This document shows, piece after piece, positions 52,441 to 62,164 of a stretch of DNA of 64,000 nucleotides. Positions within the stretch are counted from its first letter, which is position 1; each line of letters begins with the position of its first letter. This stretch comes from VAZQ01 sp963817135 (GTDB lineage: Bacteria > Pseudomonadota > Alphaproteobacteria > Rhizobiales > Xanthobacteraceae), in assembly GCA_963817135.1 (NCBI GenBank), contig CAWFNG010000015.1, positions 248,001 to 312,000 of the forward strand, in the 5' to 3' direction. The notes under the pieces are model-generated. The model saw only the letters and a list, made by a program, of their open reading frames with translations. It was not told the DNA's origin and searched no databases. The position numbers and the translations under genes were made by a program.

Positions 52441-54157
52441 ATGGCCAAGCAGGAAGCAAGCGTTGAAGAGTTGGTGATGATGATCGAGCGTGGCGAGCTT
52501 CGCTTGCCGGAAATGCAACGCCAATACGTGTGGCGCTCTACTCGAGTTCGCGATCTTCTCGACTCTCTTTATCGCGGCTATCCGTCCGGCGCAATTCTGC
52601 TATGGGAGACAGACGAGGATGTTCCATTACAAAAATTTGCTGTGGACCAAGCGGGAAATCCATATCAGAGCGTCCGACTGCTGCTTGATGGACAACAACG
52701 GCTCACGTCGCTTTCGGCAGTAATCCGCGGTCAATCGGTCACGGTGCGTGGCCGTCGGAAGCCAATCGAGATCCTTTTTAATTTAGAACATCAACAACTA
52801 AATCAGCTTGATTTAGTTACGGAGGTTGAGGAAGAGAACGGCGATGAAGATGATGACAATGAAGAGGCGACTGAAATAACTGAAGATGAGGTAGATAGCA
52901 CAGAAGATGAATTACAACAGCGCTTTAACAAGATGACTTTTGTCGTCGCGACAAAGAAACTGAGCCAACTGCCTCAATGGATTAAAGTATCGGAAGTCTT
53001 CAAGTCCGACTCGGATGCGCCCTTCCTCAAACGCGCCGGCGTAACGAGCTTCGACGATCCACGATATGAGCGATACAGTCGGCGATTGGCGAGGCTTCGG
53101 GCAGTGCGCAAGTATATTTATCGAATGGACGTTTTGGAGCGAAAGTTATCGTACAACGAGGTGACGGACATATTTGTTCGGGTAAACTCATTGGGGGCGA
53201 AACTGCGTAGCTCTGACCTGGCGCTGGCGCAGATAACGGCAAAGTGGCGCCATTCTTTGCAGACTTTTCTGGCCTTTCAGGCTGAGTGCGCGAAGCTTGG
53301 TTACGATCTTGATCTCGGAATTCATCTCAAGAATTTGATTGTATTTGCGACTGGCCAATCTCGGTTTTTGACAGTCGGACAAACTCAATATCGATAAACT
53401 GAAGGCTGGCTGGGAGGAGGCCCAGGAAGGGATGCACTTTGCTATGAATTTTCTTCGCAGCAATGTCGGAATTGAGAGCCCTATTCTTCTGTCCTCCCCA
53501 TTTCTTATCATCACACTCGGCTTCTTCGGGCAGTCACGAACGTACAAGCTCGATGCCGAGACCGCAAAACAACTGCGGTACTGGACATTGGCAGCCAATG
53601 CGAAGGGGCGATATTCGCGCGGATCAAGCGAAACAATTCTCGATCAAGATTTGACTTCTATAAAAAATGGAGGCGTGCAGGGCCTCATCGACCGATTGCG
53701 CTTGCAGGTAGGACGACTTGATATCACGCCAGAAGAGCTAGAAGGGCGCAATCAACGTAGCGCGCTTTTCAAAACGATGTTTCTCGCGTTTAAAGCGGGA
53801 GGAGCTAAGGATTGGAAATCAAATCTCGCCATTTCGCTTGATCACTCAGGTACCCAGCATCGGCTTCAATTTCATCACATCTTTCCTAAGGCGGTACTGA
53901 AGGCGGGATATAGTGCACGTGAGTCGGACGATATAGCAAACCTTGCGTTCATTGGCGGTAAGACGAACCGAGCGATTAGCGATAAAGAACCGGCGAAATA
54001 TTTGGCGGCCTTATTGAAAGAGCATGGGACGCAGCTATTTGTTGCTCAGTCTATTCCGACTGACACATCGCTATTAGAGAAGGCCGCGTACAAACAATTC
54101 CTTGCGGAACGCCGCAAGCGGATAGCTGCTCGTTTGAATGAGTATCTAGTCCAATAA
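52441..54157 (+). pseudogene. DUF262/DUF1524-type (GmrSD-like) restriction protein, single frameshift
   Basis: Single-chain protein of about 570 residues. The N-terminal DUF262 (ParB-like NTPase) domain shows ELRLPEMQRQYVWRSTRVRD and DGQQRLTSL (52687-52713), followed by a strikingly acidic insert (EEENGDEDDDNEEATEITED) and FVRVNSLGAKLRSSDLALAQ. The C-terminal part has an HNH-like HHIFPKAVLKAG (53873) and NLAFIGGKTNRAISDKEP. One extra G at 53377-53378 breaks the frame; removing it gives SRFLTVDKLNIDKLKAGW. Such proteins act as type IV restriction enzymes against modified phage DNA. The gene is more AT-rich than the rest of the window, a sign of transfer. Start at 52441 preferred; 52423 is possible. 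Confidence 0.85.
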
Positions 54158-54339
54158 GCGTACACACGGCTAGATGAGCAAACTGCCAGCTAGAGCGATG
54201 CCATAGCGCGTTGTTGCGGGCGGTGGAGGGTGGGCTGTCGCTCCGACTGAACACGCCAGTTTGCAGCCAGTTTCCGGTTAAAGTCTTGTTTACCTATGAG
54301 GTGATAATTTGACGGCGTATTGTGCATGAGTGTGCAGCG

Positions 54340-55322
54340 ATGCCCTGCGTTGTCGAGTTGTTACGCTCGCGGTTGTGGCCGCGCGCTGCCACGCTCGCGC
54401 TGATCACTATCGGTCTTGCCGCCTGCAGCGGCGTTTCATCGCAATTCAACGAGAGCAGTCCCGAAGCAACCGGCGCACTTCAGCCGGGACAAGTCGCGCC
54501 CGTCGGCCAAGTGGACGGCCAGGCGCTTCTACCGCAAAATGCAAGCCCGGCAGCCTCCCTCGCACCCAAGCCCGCCCCGATGGCTGCAATGAGCCGGGCC
54601 GGGGTCCGGGAGTGCACGTCGTAGCGCAGGGTGAGACGCTGACCAAGATTTCGCGTCTCTACAGCAAGCCAATCAGCGAGATCGCCAGAGCGAACAAGAT
54701 TTTGGCCACGGCAAAACTCAATGTCGGCGACCGTCTGATGATTCCAGGCGCGCACATATCAGCCGGCAAGCCGAAGGCGACGCCGGCTGCAGCGCAAGTA
54801 GCTCTAGGCAACGAAGGCAAACCAGTAGCTGCAGCGGCGTCAAAAAAGCCGGAGATCGGTCTGATTTATACGCCGGTACCCCAACCCGAGGCTGCGCCCG
54901 ACAGGGACCACAGCAAACCTTCCGATGAGGGCACCGGCACGTTTTCCAAAATTCGCTGGCCCGCCACTGGGCGCGTGATTGCGAGCTTTGGCTCCACCAT
55001 CAATGGCCAGCCCAACGCCGGCATCAATATTGCGCTACCGGAAAACACGCCGGTGAAAGCCGCCGAGGACGGCATAGTGTCCTATGCCGGCAACGAGCTT
55101 ACAGCCTACGGTAATCTCGTCCAGGTTCGTCACCCGAACGGCTATTTCACAGTCTACGCCCACGCCAAGGAACTCCTGGTCAAGCGCGGTGACCCAGTCA
55201 AGCGCGGGCAGCCGATCGCACGGTCTGGTCAGACGGGCAACGTCAACACGCCCCAGCTCCATTTCCAAGTCCGCAAAGGCGCGACGCCGCTCGATCCGAT
55301 GAAATTCTTGAATAAGGCGTGA
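54340..55322 (+). pseudogene. NlpD-like LysM/M23 lipoprotein, single frameshift
   Basis: Outer-membrane lipoprotein that activates or performs peptidoglycan cleavage at division. N-terminus: lipobox LAAC in LALITIGLAACSG; a Pro/Ala linker; LysM domain GVHVVAQGETLTKISRLYSK with LNVGDRLMIPG; C-terminal M23 fold IRWPATGRVIASFG, NAGINIALPENTPVKAAEDG, VQVRHPNGYFTVYAH and LHFQVRKGATPLDP. The zinc His of active M23 enzymes is absent (GINI where HxxxD would be), so it is an activator type like NlpD/EnvC. A frame change lies in the G-rich run at 54598-54614. Region 54158-54339 upstream holds no gene. Confidence 0.85.
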
Positions 55323-55693
55323 GTCGCAAGAAGCGTTGCGGTGCGCTTGAGTTGCTTGTTGCTCCAACTCGTATCTGCCAAACGGTTCGCTCCTGAATCA
55401 AACTAACCGGCTCTCCGGGCGTGTCGTATTGCCAGCCCTCAGTCGGCTGGGCGGCCAACATTACAGAAGTCAGCGGCAAGGCCCGGCTTTTGTATGAGCT
55501 TGCCAACGCTACCGTCATCGTCGCGGCTTGTCTGGCACTCATGGCGCAGGATCATGCCGGTCCCGCTTGGCGCCAAATAGCAACAAATTGGCGGCGCTAA
55601 GCAATCGATGTCGGGACGGCGGCGTTATACAGATCAGCGCAAGAAAAAACGAAGCGGCGTTTGGGAGCTTAGGCTTTTCGGGAAGACGTGCCA
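55323..55693. other. Intergenic region after the NlpD-like gene
   Basis: About 370 bases with no convincing frame or RNA. In related genomes yajC and secD often follow this lipoprotein gene; they are not here, which suggests a rearrangement at this point. Confidence 0.4.
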
Positions 55694-55777
55694 ATGATCG
55701 AGTGGACTGTCTTAATCGTTCTGTTCTGTTTGTGTCTCCTAACAGAATGGGACAAGAGAAAGAGGCAAGGCTTCTAA
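55694..55777 (+). CDS. Putative 27-aa single-helix micro-protein
   Basis: ATG at 55694 after GGGAAGACGTGCCA opens MIEWTVLIVLFCLCLLTEWD followed by KRKRQGF and a stop. The layout is that of a tail-in micro-membrane protein: short start, one 15-residue hydrophobic helix with two cysteines, and a basic cytoplasmic end. A strong terminator hairpin starts 7 bases after the stop, which supports a real transcription unit. No family recognised. Confidence 0.45.
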   Translation: MIEWTVLIVLFCLCLLTEWDKRKRQGF

Positions 55778-55784
55778 ACCTCAC

Positions 55785-55826
55785 GGCGGGGACAACGCCT
55801 ACGGACACCCCGCCGGGCTTTTTTTT
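55785..55826 (+). terminator. Rho-independent terminator
   Basis: GGCGGGG (55785-55791) pairs with CCCCGCC (55808-55814) around a 16-base loop and is followed by GGGC and eight T residues (55819-55826). This is the clearest intrinsic terminator in the window, directly after the 27-codon frame. Confidence 0.85.
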
Positions 55827-55899
55827 GGCCATGACAGCAACTGTCCGCTGTCCAAGGAAGATCCCGACCTAAGGAGGCAAGCCCGGCATAGGCAGGTTT

Positions 55900-56671
55900 T
55901 GTGAAGCGGGTTTAGCGCGCCTCGACGTGCTCACGCCCGCACCCAATTTCGCGGCTACAAGGCGACGAACTGCACAGCCTGAGCAGCAAAGCGGGCTTGA
56001 TGCTTCATCGCACGCGCCATCTATTCATCCGCCAGCAGACCGCCGTGATCAACGCGATCCGCGCTCGCCTTGCCGAGTTTGGCGTCATCGCGCCGGTCGG
56101 ACGCAAAGGCGTCGAGGAACTGTTACGTGTCGTTGCCGATCCGAACGACAACCGGGTGCCTGAGGTTGTGCGTGGATGCCTTGCCGCACTGGGCAGCCAG
56201 CTGCTCAGCCTCAAAAAGCAAATCTTAGACTTTGATCGAATGATCATGGCTTGGCACCGCTCCAATCAAACGAGCAAGCGCCTTAACTGCATTCCTGGCG
56301 TCGGTCCGCTGCTCGCCACCGCTCTAGTGGCAAGTGTCGCCGATCCCAAAACCTTCCGGTCAGGTCGCGACTTCTCGGCCTGGATCGGGTTGGTACCGAA
56401 GCAGCACTCAAGCGGAGGTCGGGATAGGCTCGGCAGTATCAGCAAACAGGGTGACCGCTATCTGCGCAGCCTGTTCGTGGCCGGCGCCCTCGCCGTCATC
56501 CGTTATGCCAAAATCCACGGCACCAAGCATCGGCCCTGGCTCACAGCGCTGCTGGCCCGACGGCCGACCAAGGTCGCGGCCATCGCGCTTGCCAACAAGC
56601 TCGCGCGAATGGCCTGGGCCATGATGGCCAAGGGCGAGCGATACAATTATCCGGTCGCGCTAAGGCCGTAG
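55900..56671 (+). mobile_element. IS110-family transposase remnant (5'-truncated)
   Basis: C-terminal part of an IS110/IS1111-type transposase. Seen: LMLHRTRHLFIRQQTAVINA, VGRKGVEELLRVV, and the Transposase_20 domain IPGVGPLLATALVASVADPK, FSAWIGLVPKQHSSGG, SKQGDRYLRSLFVAGA, with the active Ser-type GGRDRLGSISKQGD region; ends NYPVALRP. The N-terminal DEDD nuclease domain (about 110 residues) is missing. A frame change at about 55999 (extra G in GCGGGCTTG) separates EQQSG from LMLHR. Not autonomous. No terminal repeats are expected in this family and none were seen. Confidence 0.85.
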
Positions 56672-57026
56672 CCAGATCGCGCCGAGACCCGGCGTGATGT
56701 GAAGGTTGGGAGGGCGAACAGCACGTAATGCAGAGCCGGTCGATCCGGCGATCAGGACAACCCACTAGTGCCACCGCATCTTTGAATGCGCGGTTTTGAC
56801 CGGGACCTGATCCGCGGAGGGCATTATGGCCAGCGGTCATGTGAACCGCACTCAAAGGCCGAACACATGGCTGCACCGACCAACCTGCGTGCGTGAAGAA
56901 AGTCCTTGCCAACTCGGAGCCGTCCACACATGGCACGAACCCGCCGTGCCGACGCGCACTACCAACGTCGGATGACTGAGGTAAAGCGGACCTAAAGCGA
57001 GCGCGCTGATTACCGCCGTTGTTGGG
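56672..57026. other. Flank of the IS110 remnant, no gene seen
   Basis: About 355 bases between the transposase stop and the end of the tricarboxylate-binding protein gene. It probably includes the right end of the insertion sequence. No credible frame, RNA or repeat recognised. Confidence 0.4.
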
Positions 57027-58016
57027 TCACTCGCCCTTGATATTCGCTGCTTTCAGGATCGGCCACCACTTCTCAATCTCGACCTTCTGGTAAGCATAAA
57101 GCGTCTGCGGGTTCTGATCCTCGCGCGGCGGGATTTCCTGGCCGAGATCGGCGAGCCGTTTGCGCACGTTTGCATCGGCCAAGGCGTCCACGACGGCGGC
57201 ATTGAGCTTTGCGATAATCTCCTTCGGTGTGCCCTTGGGCATCCAGAGCGCATGCCAAATCGAAACATGAAGCCCCGGCACGCCGGCCTCGTCCACGGTG
57301 GGAATGTCGGGTGCCACCGCGAGGCGCACCTTGTCGGTGACCGCATAGGCCTTAATGGTGCCGGCACGCACCTGCGGAATGGAATTGGCGGCCTGGTCGA
57401 TCATGATATCGATCTGGCCGGCGACGAGATCCTGCATCGCGGGCCCGGCACCACGGTAGGGCACGAACTGGAATTTCGTACCGGTGACGTTCTGGAAGTA
57501 GACGCCGCTGACGTGGGAGCCGCTGCCGTGGCCGGCGGTTCCCTGCGTCGCGGTCGCGGCGTTCGCCTTGAGCCAGCCGATCAGCTCTTTCAAGTCCTTT
57601 GCCGGCACGGCCTTCTTGGAGACGATGAGCTGCGGATTGGTGGCGATCAACGAGACCGGCTCGAAATCATTGAGCACATGGTACGGCAGCTCATAGATCG
57701 CGCCATTGACCACATGCGTGCCCCAATGGCCGATTGAGATCGTGTAGCCGTCGGGCGCCGCACGCGCCACCCGGCCGACGCCGATGGTTCCAGCAGCGCC
57801 CGTCGTATTCTCAACCAGGATGACCTGTCCAAGCGATGCCCGCATCCGCTCGGCCATGATGCGCGCAATCGTATCGGTCGGACCGCCAGCCGAATAGGGC
57901 ACGACCATCGTCATCGGCCGCGTTGGATAGCTTTGCGCGCGCGCAATACGCGAGACAGCCGGGAGGGCGGCGGCAACCGCTGCGAGATGCAAGAATGTGC
58001 GGCGGGGAAGTTTCAT
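57027..58016 (-). CDS. Tripartite tricarboxylate transporter substrate-binding protein (Bug/TctC)
   Basis: Periplasmic receptor of the Bug family (329 residues). Twin-arginine-like signal (MKLPRRTFLHLAAVAAALPA, cleavage after RAQ), mature YPTRPMTMVVPYSAGGPTDT, where PYSAGGPTD contacts the carboxylate ligand, then ENTTGAAGTIGVGRVARAAP and FVPYRGAGPAMQDLVAGQID. TctA and TctB membrane genes are absent, as usual for the many orphan Bug receptors in soil bacteria. The ligand is probably a di- or tricarboxylate or an aromatic acid. Confidence 0.93.
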   Translation of the reverse strand: MKLPRRTFLHLAAVAAALPAVSRIARAQSYPTRPMTMVVPYSAGGPTDTIARIMAERMRASLGQVILVENTTGAAGTIGVGRVARAAPDGYTISIGHWGTHVVNGAIYELPYHVLNDFEPVSLIATNPQLIVSKKAVPAKDLKELIGWLKANAATATQGTAGHGSGSHVSGVYFQNVTGTKFQFVPYRGAGPAMQDLVAGQIDIMIDQAANSIPQVRAGTIKAYAVTDKVRLAVAPDIPTVDEAGVPGLHVSIWHALWMPKGTPKEIIAKLNAAVVDALADANVRKRLADLGQEIPPREDQNPQTLYAYQKVEIEKWWPILKAANIKGE

Positions 58017-58129
58017 GTAGGCGTCTCCCTAGTGGCCATTTCTGAACGTAATCCGGCTCAGACATAGCAAGCACGTTGTGGTATCTTCTTCACGCGGTCT
58101 CAACGAGATTCTCAGCTTTGGGGCGGTAA

Positions 58130-59113
58130 ATGAGACGGCGCGAGTTCATCATATCGATGGGTGGCGCGGCTGTCGCATGGCCGCTCGCCGCGCGCGCGCA
58201 GCAGCGGCCGACGCCAGTGGTAGGGTTCCTTAGCAGCAGATCGCCAGATGAGTCGGATTCCGCTGTCAGCGCATTTCGCCATGGTTTGAGCCAGACGGGG
58301 TATTCCGAGGGCAAGAACGTCACCATCGTGTATCGCTGGGCGGAAGGCCACTACGATCGGTTGCCTGGGTTGGCTGCCGAACTGGTCCAGCGTCGGGTTG
58401 CTGTGATCGCCGCCACAGGTGGTGAGCCCTCACCAAAGGCAGCCAAGGCGGCGACGTCCACCATACCGATAGTTTTTACCGCTGGAGGCGACCCGGTAGA
58501 ATTCGGCCTCGTACCGAGCCTCGGACCACCAGGCGGCAATGTCACCGGCGTAACTTTTTTCTTCGCCTCAATTGGGCCAAAGCGTTTGGAGCTGATTCGC
58601 CAACTACGACCTAACGCCAGCACAATTGCCATGCTGATCAACCCAAACTACCAGCCCGGCCCGGTAGAGGCGCGCGATGTACAGACCGGCGCGGGCTCCC
58701 TCGGAGTGCAGATCAATGTCTTGACTGCCAGCACCGAAAGCGAAATCGATGCTGCGTTTACAAATATCGTCCAGCAGAGAGCCGACGCCTTAATTATCGG
58801 CACCGATCCGTTTCTGCTTGGCCAACGCGACCAACTCGTGCGGCTTGCCTCCCGGTATGGGATACCGACAATCTACTTTGCTCGCGAATTCGTTGAGGTG
58901 GGGGGCCTAATCAGTTACGGGCCCAGTATCACTGTCGGGTATCGCCAAGTCGGCACCTATGTCGGCCGGATTCTCAACGGCGAGAAGCCCGGCGACATGC
59001 CAGTGTTGCAGCCAACCGTCTTCGTGCTCTTTATCAATCTCAAGACGGCCAAGGCACTTGGCCTTGAACTCTCGCAAACGTTGCTGGCGCTGGCCGACGA
59101 GGTGATCGAGTGA
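58130..59113 (+). CDS. ABC_sub_bind family substrate-binding protein, paralogue 1
   Basis: Exported binding protein (327 residues) of the ABC_sub_bind (TrpX-like) family very abundant in Bradyrhizobium-type genomes. Tat-type signal MRRREFIISMGGAAVAWPLA, cleavage after ARA; then PVVGFLSSRSPDESDSAVSA, GYSEGKNVTIVYRWAEGHYD, GLVPSLGPPGGNVTGVT and FAREFVEVGGLISYGPS. No permease or ATPase partner adjoins. It overlaps the next paralogue by four bases (GTGA). Confidence 0.92.
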   Translation: MRRREFIISMGGAAVAWPLAARAQQRPTPVVGFLSSRSPDESDSAVSAFRHGLSQTGYSEGKNVTIVYRWAEGHYDRLPGLAAELVQRRVAVIAATGGEPSPKAAKAATSTIPIVFTAGGDPVEFGLVPSLGPPGGNVTGVTFFFASIGPKRLELIRQLRPNASTIAMLINPNYQPGPVEARDVQTGAGSLGVQINVLTASTESEIDAAFTNIVQQRADALIIGTDPFLLGQRDQLVRLASRYGIPTIYFAREFVEVGGLISYGPSITVGYRQVGTYVGRILNGEKPGDMPVLQPTVFVLFINLKTAKALGLELSQTLLALADEVIE

Positions 59114-60084
59114 ATCGGCGCGATTTCACCAAGGCAATTGTGGGCTCGGCGGCGACTTGGCCGCTGGCGGCGCACGCGCAACAGCCCAGTAAGCTGGCGC
59201 GGGTCGGCATTATCGGCCTGGGTGCGGGGCCGAGCCCCAGCATCGAGGGGCTCCAACACGGATTGCGGCAGCTCGGTTACGTGGAGGGCCAAAACCTGGT
59301 TCTTTTGCAGCGATGGGCGGCGGGACGAAACGAGCGACTTGTCGATTTTGCGAGCGAGCTGCTTCAGCTGAAGATCGACGTGTTCGCCTCGAACACCACC
59401 GAAGCGATCGCGGCCATTCGCACCGTTAACAAAATTATTCCCGTCGTCATGACCGCTATTTCCGACCCTATTGGCAGCGGCCTTGTGGCGAGTTTCGCGC
59501 GGCCGGGGGGAAACACCACGGGTGTGACCCTCTACTCCACCGAGCTCGCAGGCAAGCGGCTGGAGCTGCTGAAGGATGTCTTACCGCGGCTCGCCCGCAT
59601 CGCCGTTCTCGCACAGCGCGACCATCCGCCGACGGCCAACCTGATTAAAGAAACGCAGGCTGCTGCCAAGACCTTGCGGATAGAAGTGCGAACCCTTGAA
59701 GTGCCTCCTGAGGAGATCGCCGAGGCCTTTCGGTCGATCGGCAAAGAGCCCACCGACGCGGTCATCGTGCAGCAAAGCACGTCTTTCAATGCCTATATCC
59801 GGCAAATCGCCGACCTCGCGATCAGCTACCGGCTGCCGACGGTTCAACAGACCCGAGAATTTGTCGCAGTCGGCGGGCTCATGGCCTATGGGCCGAGCCT
59901 GTTCGCGTTGGGGGAGCGCGCAGCCTGGTATGTGGACCGAATCCTCACAGGCACGAATCCTACCGATCTTCCGGTCGAGCAACCAACTAAGTTCGATCTC
60001 GTGATTAATCTCACCACCGCCAAGGCGCTCGGTCTGAAAATCCCCGAATCCTTTCTGCTGCGCGCCGACGAGGTGATCGAATAG
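59110..60084 (+). CDS. ABC_sub_bind family substrate-binding protein, paralogue 2
   Basis: Second copy of the same family (324 residues), with a GTG start inside the stop of the first (GTGA). Tat-type signal MNRRDFTKAIVGSAATWPLA, cleavage after AHA; mature LARVGIIGLGAGPSPSIEG, GYVEGQNLVLLQRWAAGRNE, GLVASFARPGGNTTGVT, TREFVAVGGLMAYGPS. The two share an overall ladder of motifs and the ending LADEVIE/RADEVIE, so they arose by tandem duplication. Ligand unknown. Confidence 0.92.
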   Translation: MNRRDFTKAIVGSAATWPLAAHAQQPSKLARVGIIGLGAGPSPSIEGLQHGLRQLGYVEGQNLVLLQRWAAGRNERLVDFASELLQLKIDVFASNTTEAIAAIRTVNKIIPVVMTAISDPIGSGLVASFARPGGNTTGVTLYSTELAGKRLELLKDVLPRLARIAVLAQRDHPPTANLIKETQAAAKTLRIEVRTLEVPPEEIAEAFRSIGKEPTDAVIVQQSTSFNAYIRQIADLAISYRLPTVQQTREFVAVGGLMAYGPSLFALGERAAWYVDRILTGTNPTDLPVEQPTKFDLVINLTTAKALGLKIPESFLLRADEVIE

Positions 60085-60251
60085 GTGCGCCAGCCGCAAG
60101 CTGGTGCGATCCAGCCGGTGCAAGTCCGGCCCAAGTAAGGAGTAGCGTCCGCTTGGTAGCGAGTGTTGCGTGGCCACTGGCGACAGTGGCTGCGAAGCGT
60201 ACAGAGCGATTGCATGTTGGACCTTCTATGCAGAGAGCAAAAAGGCGTGAA
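60085..60251 (+). other. Structured sequence resembling the 5' end of a group II intron
   Basis: Directly after the stop codon comes GTGCGCC, a CCAGC/GCTGG hairpin, CCGGTGCAAGTCCGG and further on a perfect hairpin GCCACTG-GCGA-CAGTGGC (60173-60190). GTGYG starts and a GTGCAAGTCC element are features of bacterial group II intron domain I. No reverse transcriptase, domain V or 3' end is visible, so at best this is a fragment. The assignment is by memory of such sequences. Confidence 0.3.
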
Positions 60252-60458
60252 ATGTCAAAACAAGCGATGCGCGACGAGACCGAACGCTTGGTGAAGGAAG
60301 CATTGGAGCGGAAAACCGTCATCGTTAAGCAGGGACAGACTCGCATAGAGACGAAATGCGGAAAGTGCGGAGCGCCAAATCGCGTCTCAGCCGATCCAGG
60401 ACAGGTTCGGGTGCCCTACACGTGTAAGGAATGTGGCGAAAAACAAAGGACGTTGTGA
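60252..60458 (+). CDS. Small zinc-ribbon protein (68 aa)
   Basis: Sixty-eight residues with a helical, charged N-terminus (MSKQAMRDETERLVKEALER) and a C-terminal zinc ribbon made of two CxxC knuckles, CGKC and CKEC, 20 residues apart. The start at 60252 follows AAAGGCGTGAA. Such ribbons bind nucleic acid or act as subunits of larger complexes; no closer family recognised. Confidence 0.65.
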   Translation: MSKQAMRDETERLVKEALERKTVIVKQGQTRIETKCGKCGAPNRVSADPGQVRVPYTCKECGEKQRTL

Positions 60459-60608
60459 TGGCCGTTAGCGGAAATTACATCAAAGCCGCGGCGTCGCAAA
60501 GACATTAGGTACTTGATGCTCGCCACTAGTCCGCTGGTGGAGCGAAAAAGTTTGATGGCTTTCGATTGCTCCTTGCCCCTCCGACTGGGCAGTATTAATT
60601 TAAGCGGT

Positions 60609-61082
60609 ATGGGCTCGCTATGGTCGAAAGTTTTAATGATTGCTCTAGCCGGGTTTGCTGTCGGTGTGGCTGACACTGCATCGGCGCAACCGAAGAAAGA
60701 GCGGCTGGAGCGCCCCCTCGAATTTGCCCCTTCCGTGCCAAACATTATGGTAGATGTGGATGAGAACGGAACCCCGATTATCATGAAGGATTCGCGAGCA
60801 CGGCCGAAAGGACCTGAAAGCGAGGATCGCCCGAGCAAACGTGCCGAACGTCCACGAGATCCGCGGGGCAGCAGTGCCTACGTCCCGCCAATTCCGCTGC
60901 CGAACACCGGCCGGTCATCCGGCATCGTGGCGCCGCCGCCTGTTACCACTTACAATCCACCGCCCATCAATAACCCCAGCGAGCGCATCAACCAATTAAA
61001 TCACTCCTTTCCATTGAACCAGGGCTTGGGGAACAACCCCACCGACCGCGACGCCTACATACGTTACAACCTGAACCGCTGA
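60609..61082 (+). CDS. Secreted proline-rich hypothetical protein (157 aa)
   Basis: Begins MGSLWSKVLMIALAGFAVGV with cleavage after ASA, so it is exported. The mature chain is charged at first (KKERLERPLEF) and then Pro/Asn-rich and probably disordered (PPIPLPNTGRSSGIVAPPPV). No family recognised. An in-frame ATG at 60555 would put 18 residues before the signal; the ribosome site at 60609 (AAGCGGT) is weak. Confidence 0.55.
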   Translation: MGSLWSKVLMIALAGFAVGVADTASAQPKKERLERPLEFAPSVPNIMVDVDENGTPIIMKDSRARPKGPESEDRPSKRAERPRDPRGSSAYVPPIPLPNTGRSSGIVAPPPVTTYNPPPINNPSERINQLNHSFPLNQGLGNNPTDRDAYIRYNLNR

Positions 61083-61564
61083 CCGCAGCCGCGTGTCGCC
61101 ACGGTTCACCCAACCGGATTGAGGTAATACCGCTCCAGCGGTCCCACTGATTTCCCACCTTCGCGCAAGTGACCAATCAGAACGTCGTGAACGTGGCGCC
61201 CTCGCCATCTCGCCGGTCGGCTCTTCGCAGTATACATGGCGACACACAAGGCGGCACTTGACCGCTATATCGGATACTGGAAGCCGTATTCGACCTGGTA
61301 AGCGGGATCTAAAATCCTATGAAGCTATTCAAGAGGAGGTAAGGAACGCCGCCAGGACGCTGGTACAAGCCGTCAACGCGAAACGATCCGGTCAAATTGT
61401 GGCGGCCGGAGAGCACCTTTCTCGACCGCGGCAAAAGTGAAGCGGTCCCCCCTGCGCTGAGCATGGCATGGCGAGCAGCAGGGATAGCATTCCGTCCCGC
61501 GCATAGCGTCCCGGAGGTTAGCCGCTTATTACTTCAATATACAAGAAATGTCAGTTTAAAAAAC
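61083..61564. other. Intergenic region, no reliable gene
   Basis: About 480 bases. A 60-codon frame at 61258-61440 (with KSYEAIQEEVRNAARTLVQA) is helical in character and could be a remnant, but lacks a good start signal or family. The last 60 bases are AT-rich and probably carry the promoter of the CAP protein gene. Confidence 0.35.
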
Positions 61565-62164
61565 ATGAAGCTAGTTTTGCTATTTGTCAGTGCGGTGTTT
61601 TTTCTCCTAGAGGCCCACGGTCGGTCTTTCACTGCTCCGCCTGATGCTGTTAAGGACGGGGACAACGAAGAATGGCAATATCCAAAACTTCATCCAGAAC
61701 CCAAGTTTCAGTTCCCTAATTACTCCCTCCAGCAATCCAATTCCCCAAACCGCCCGCAGTCACCTGCGGGGGTTCGAGATCCATATTGTCCCGGAAAGGA
61801 CAAGCCTGCGCTCGTGTGTCGTCTTGTGAATGACTATCGCGCCAAGAATGGACTTAGACCGGTCCAATTGGATGCTGCGGTTACCCGCGAAGCGCAATAT
61901 TGGTCCGACCAACTAAACCTGCATAGTGCTTGCTGGTTTCTCTATCACGACTCGAACTATCATGCCCGAATGCGAGCCAGGTTCCCGGGTCGTCGGTTCC
62001 GCGAAAACGCAGCGTGCAGTGGCTCAACAGGCGGCGGCGCCCAATTCATCTTGCAGAAATGGATCGATTCTCCAGGCCATCGGCAAAACATGCTAACGCC
62101 TGAATGGAGAACAATCGGCGTTGGCGTAACAAACAACATTTGGGTGATTAATTTTACGAACTAA
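61565..62164 (+). CDS. Secreted CAP-domain (SCP/PR-1) protein
   Basis: Exported protein of 199 residues. Signal peptide MKLVLLFVSAVFFLLEAHG; linker with Pro and Gln; CAP domain from about residue 85: VCRLVNDYRAKNGLRPVQLD, AQYWSDQLNLHSACWF, HDSNYHARMRARFPGRRFRE, and the signature WIDSPGHRQNMLTPEWRTIG with His and Asn of the CAP cavity. Cysteines suggest disulfides. The gene is less GC-rich than the core genes, a hint of transfer. Bacterial CAP proteins are poorly understood. Confidence 0.85.
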   Translation: MKLVLLFVSAVFFLLEAHGRSFTAPPDAVKDGDNEEWQYPKLHPEPKFQFPNYSLQQSNSPNRPQSPAGVRDPYCPGKDKPALVCRLVNDYRAKNGLRPVQLDAAVTREAQYWSDQLNLHSACWFLYHDSNYHARMRARFPGRRFRENAACSGSTGGGAQFILQKWIDSPGHRQNMLTPEWRTIGVGVTNNIWVINFTN

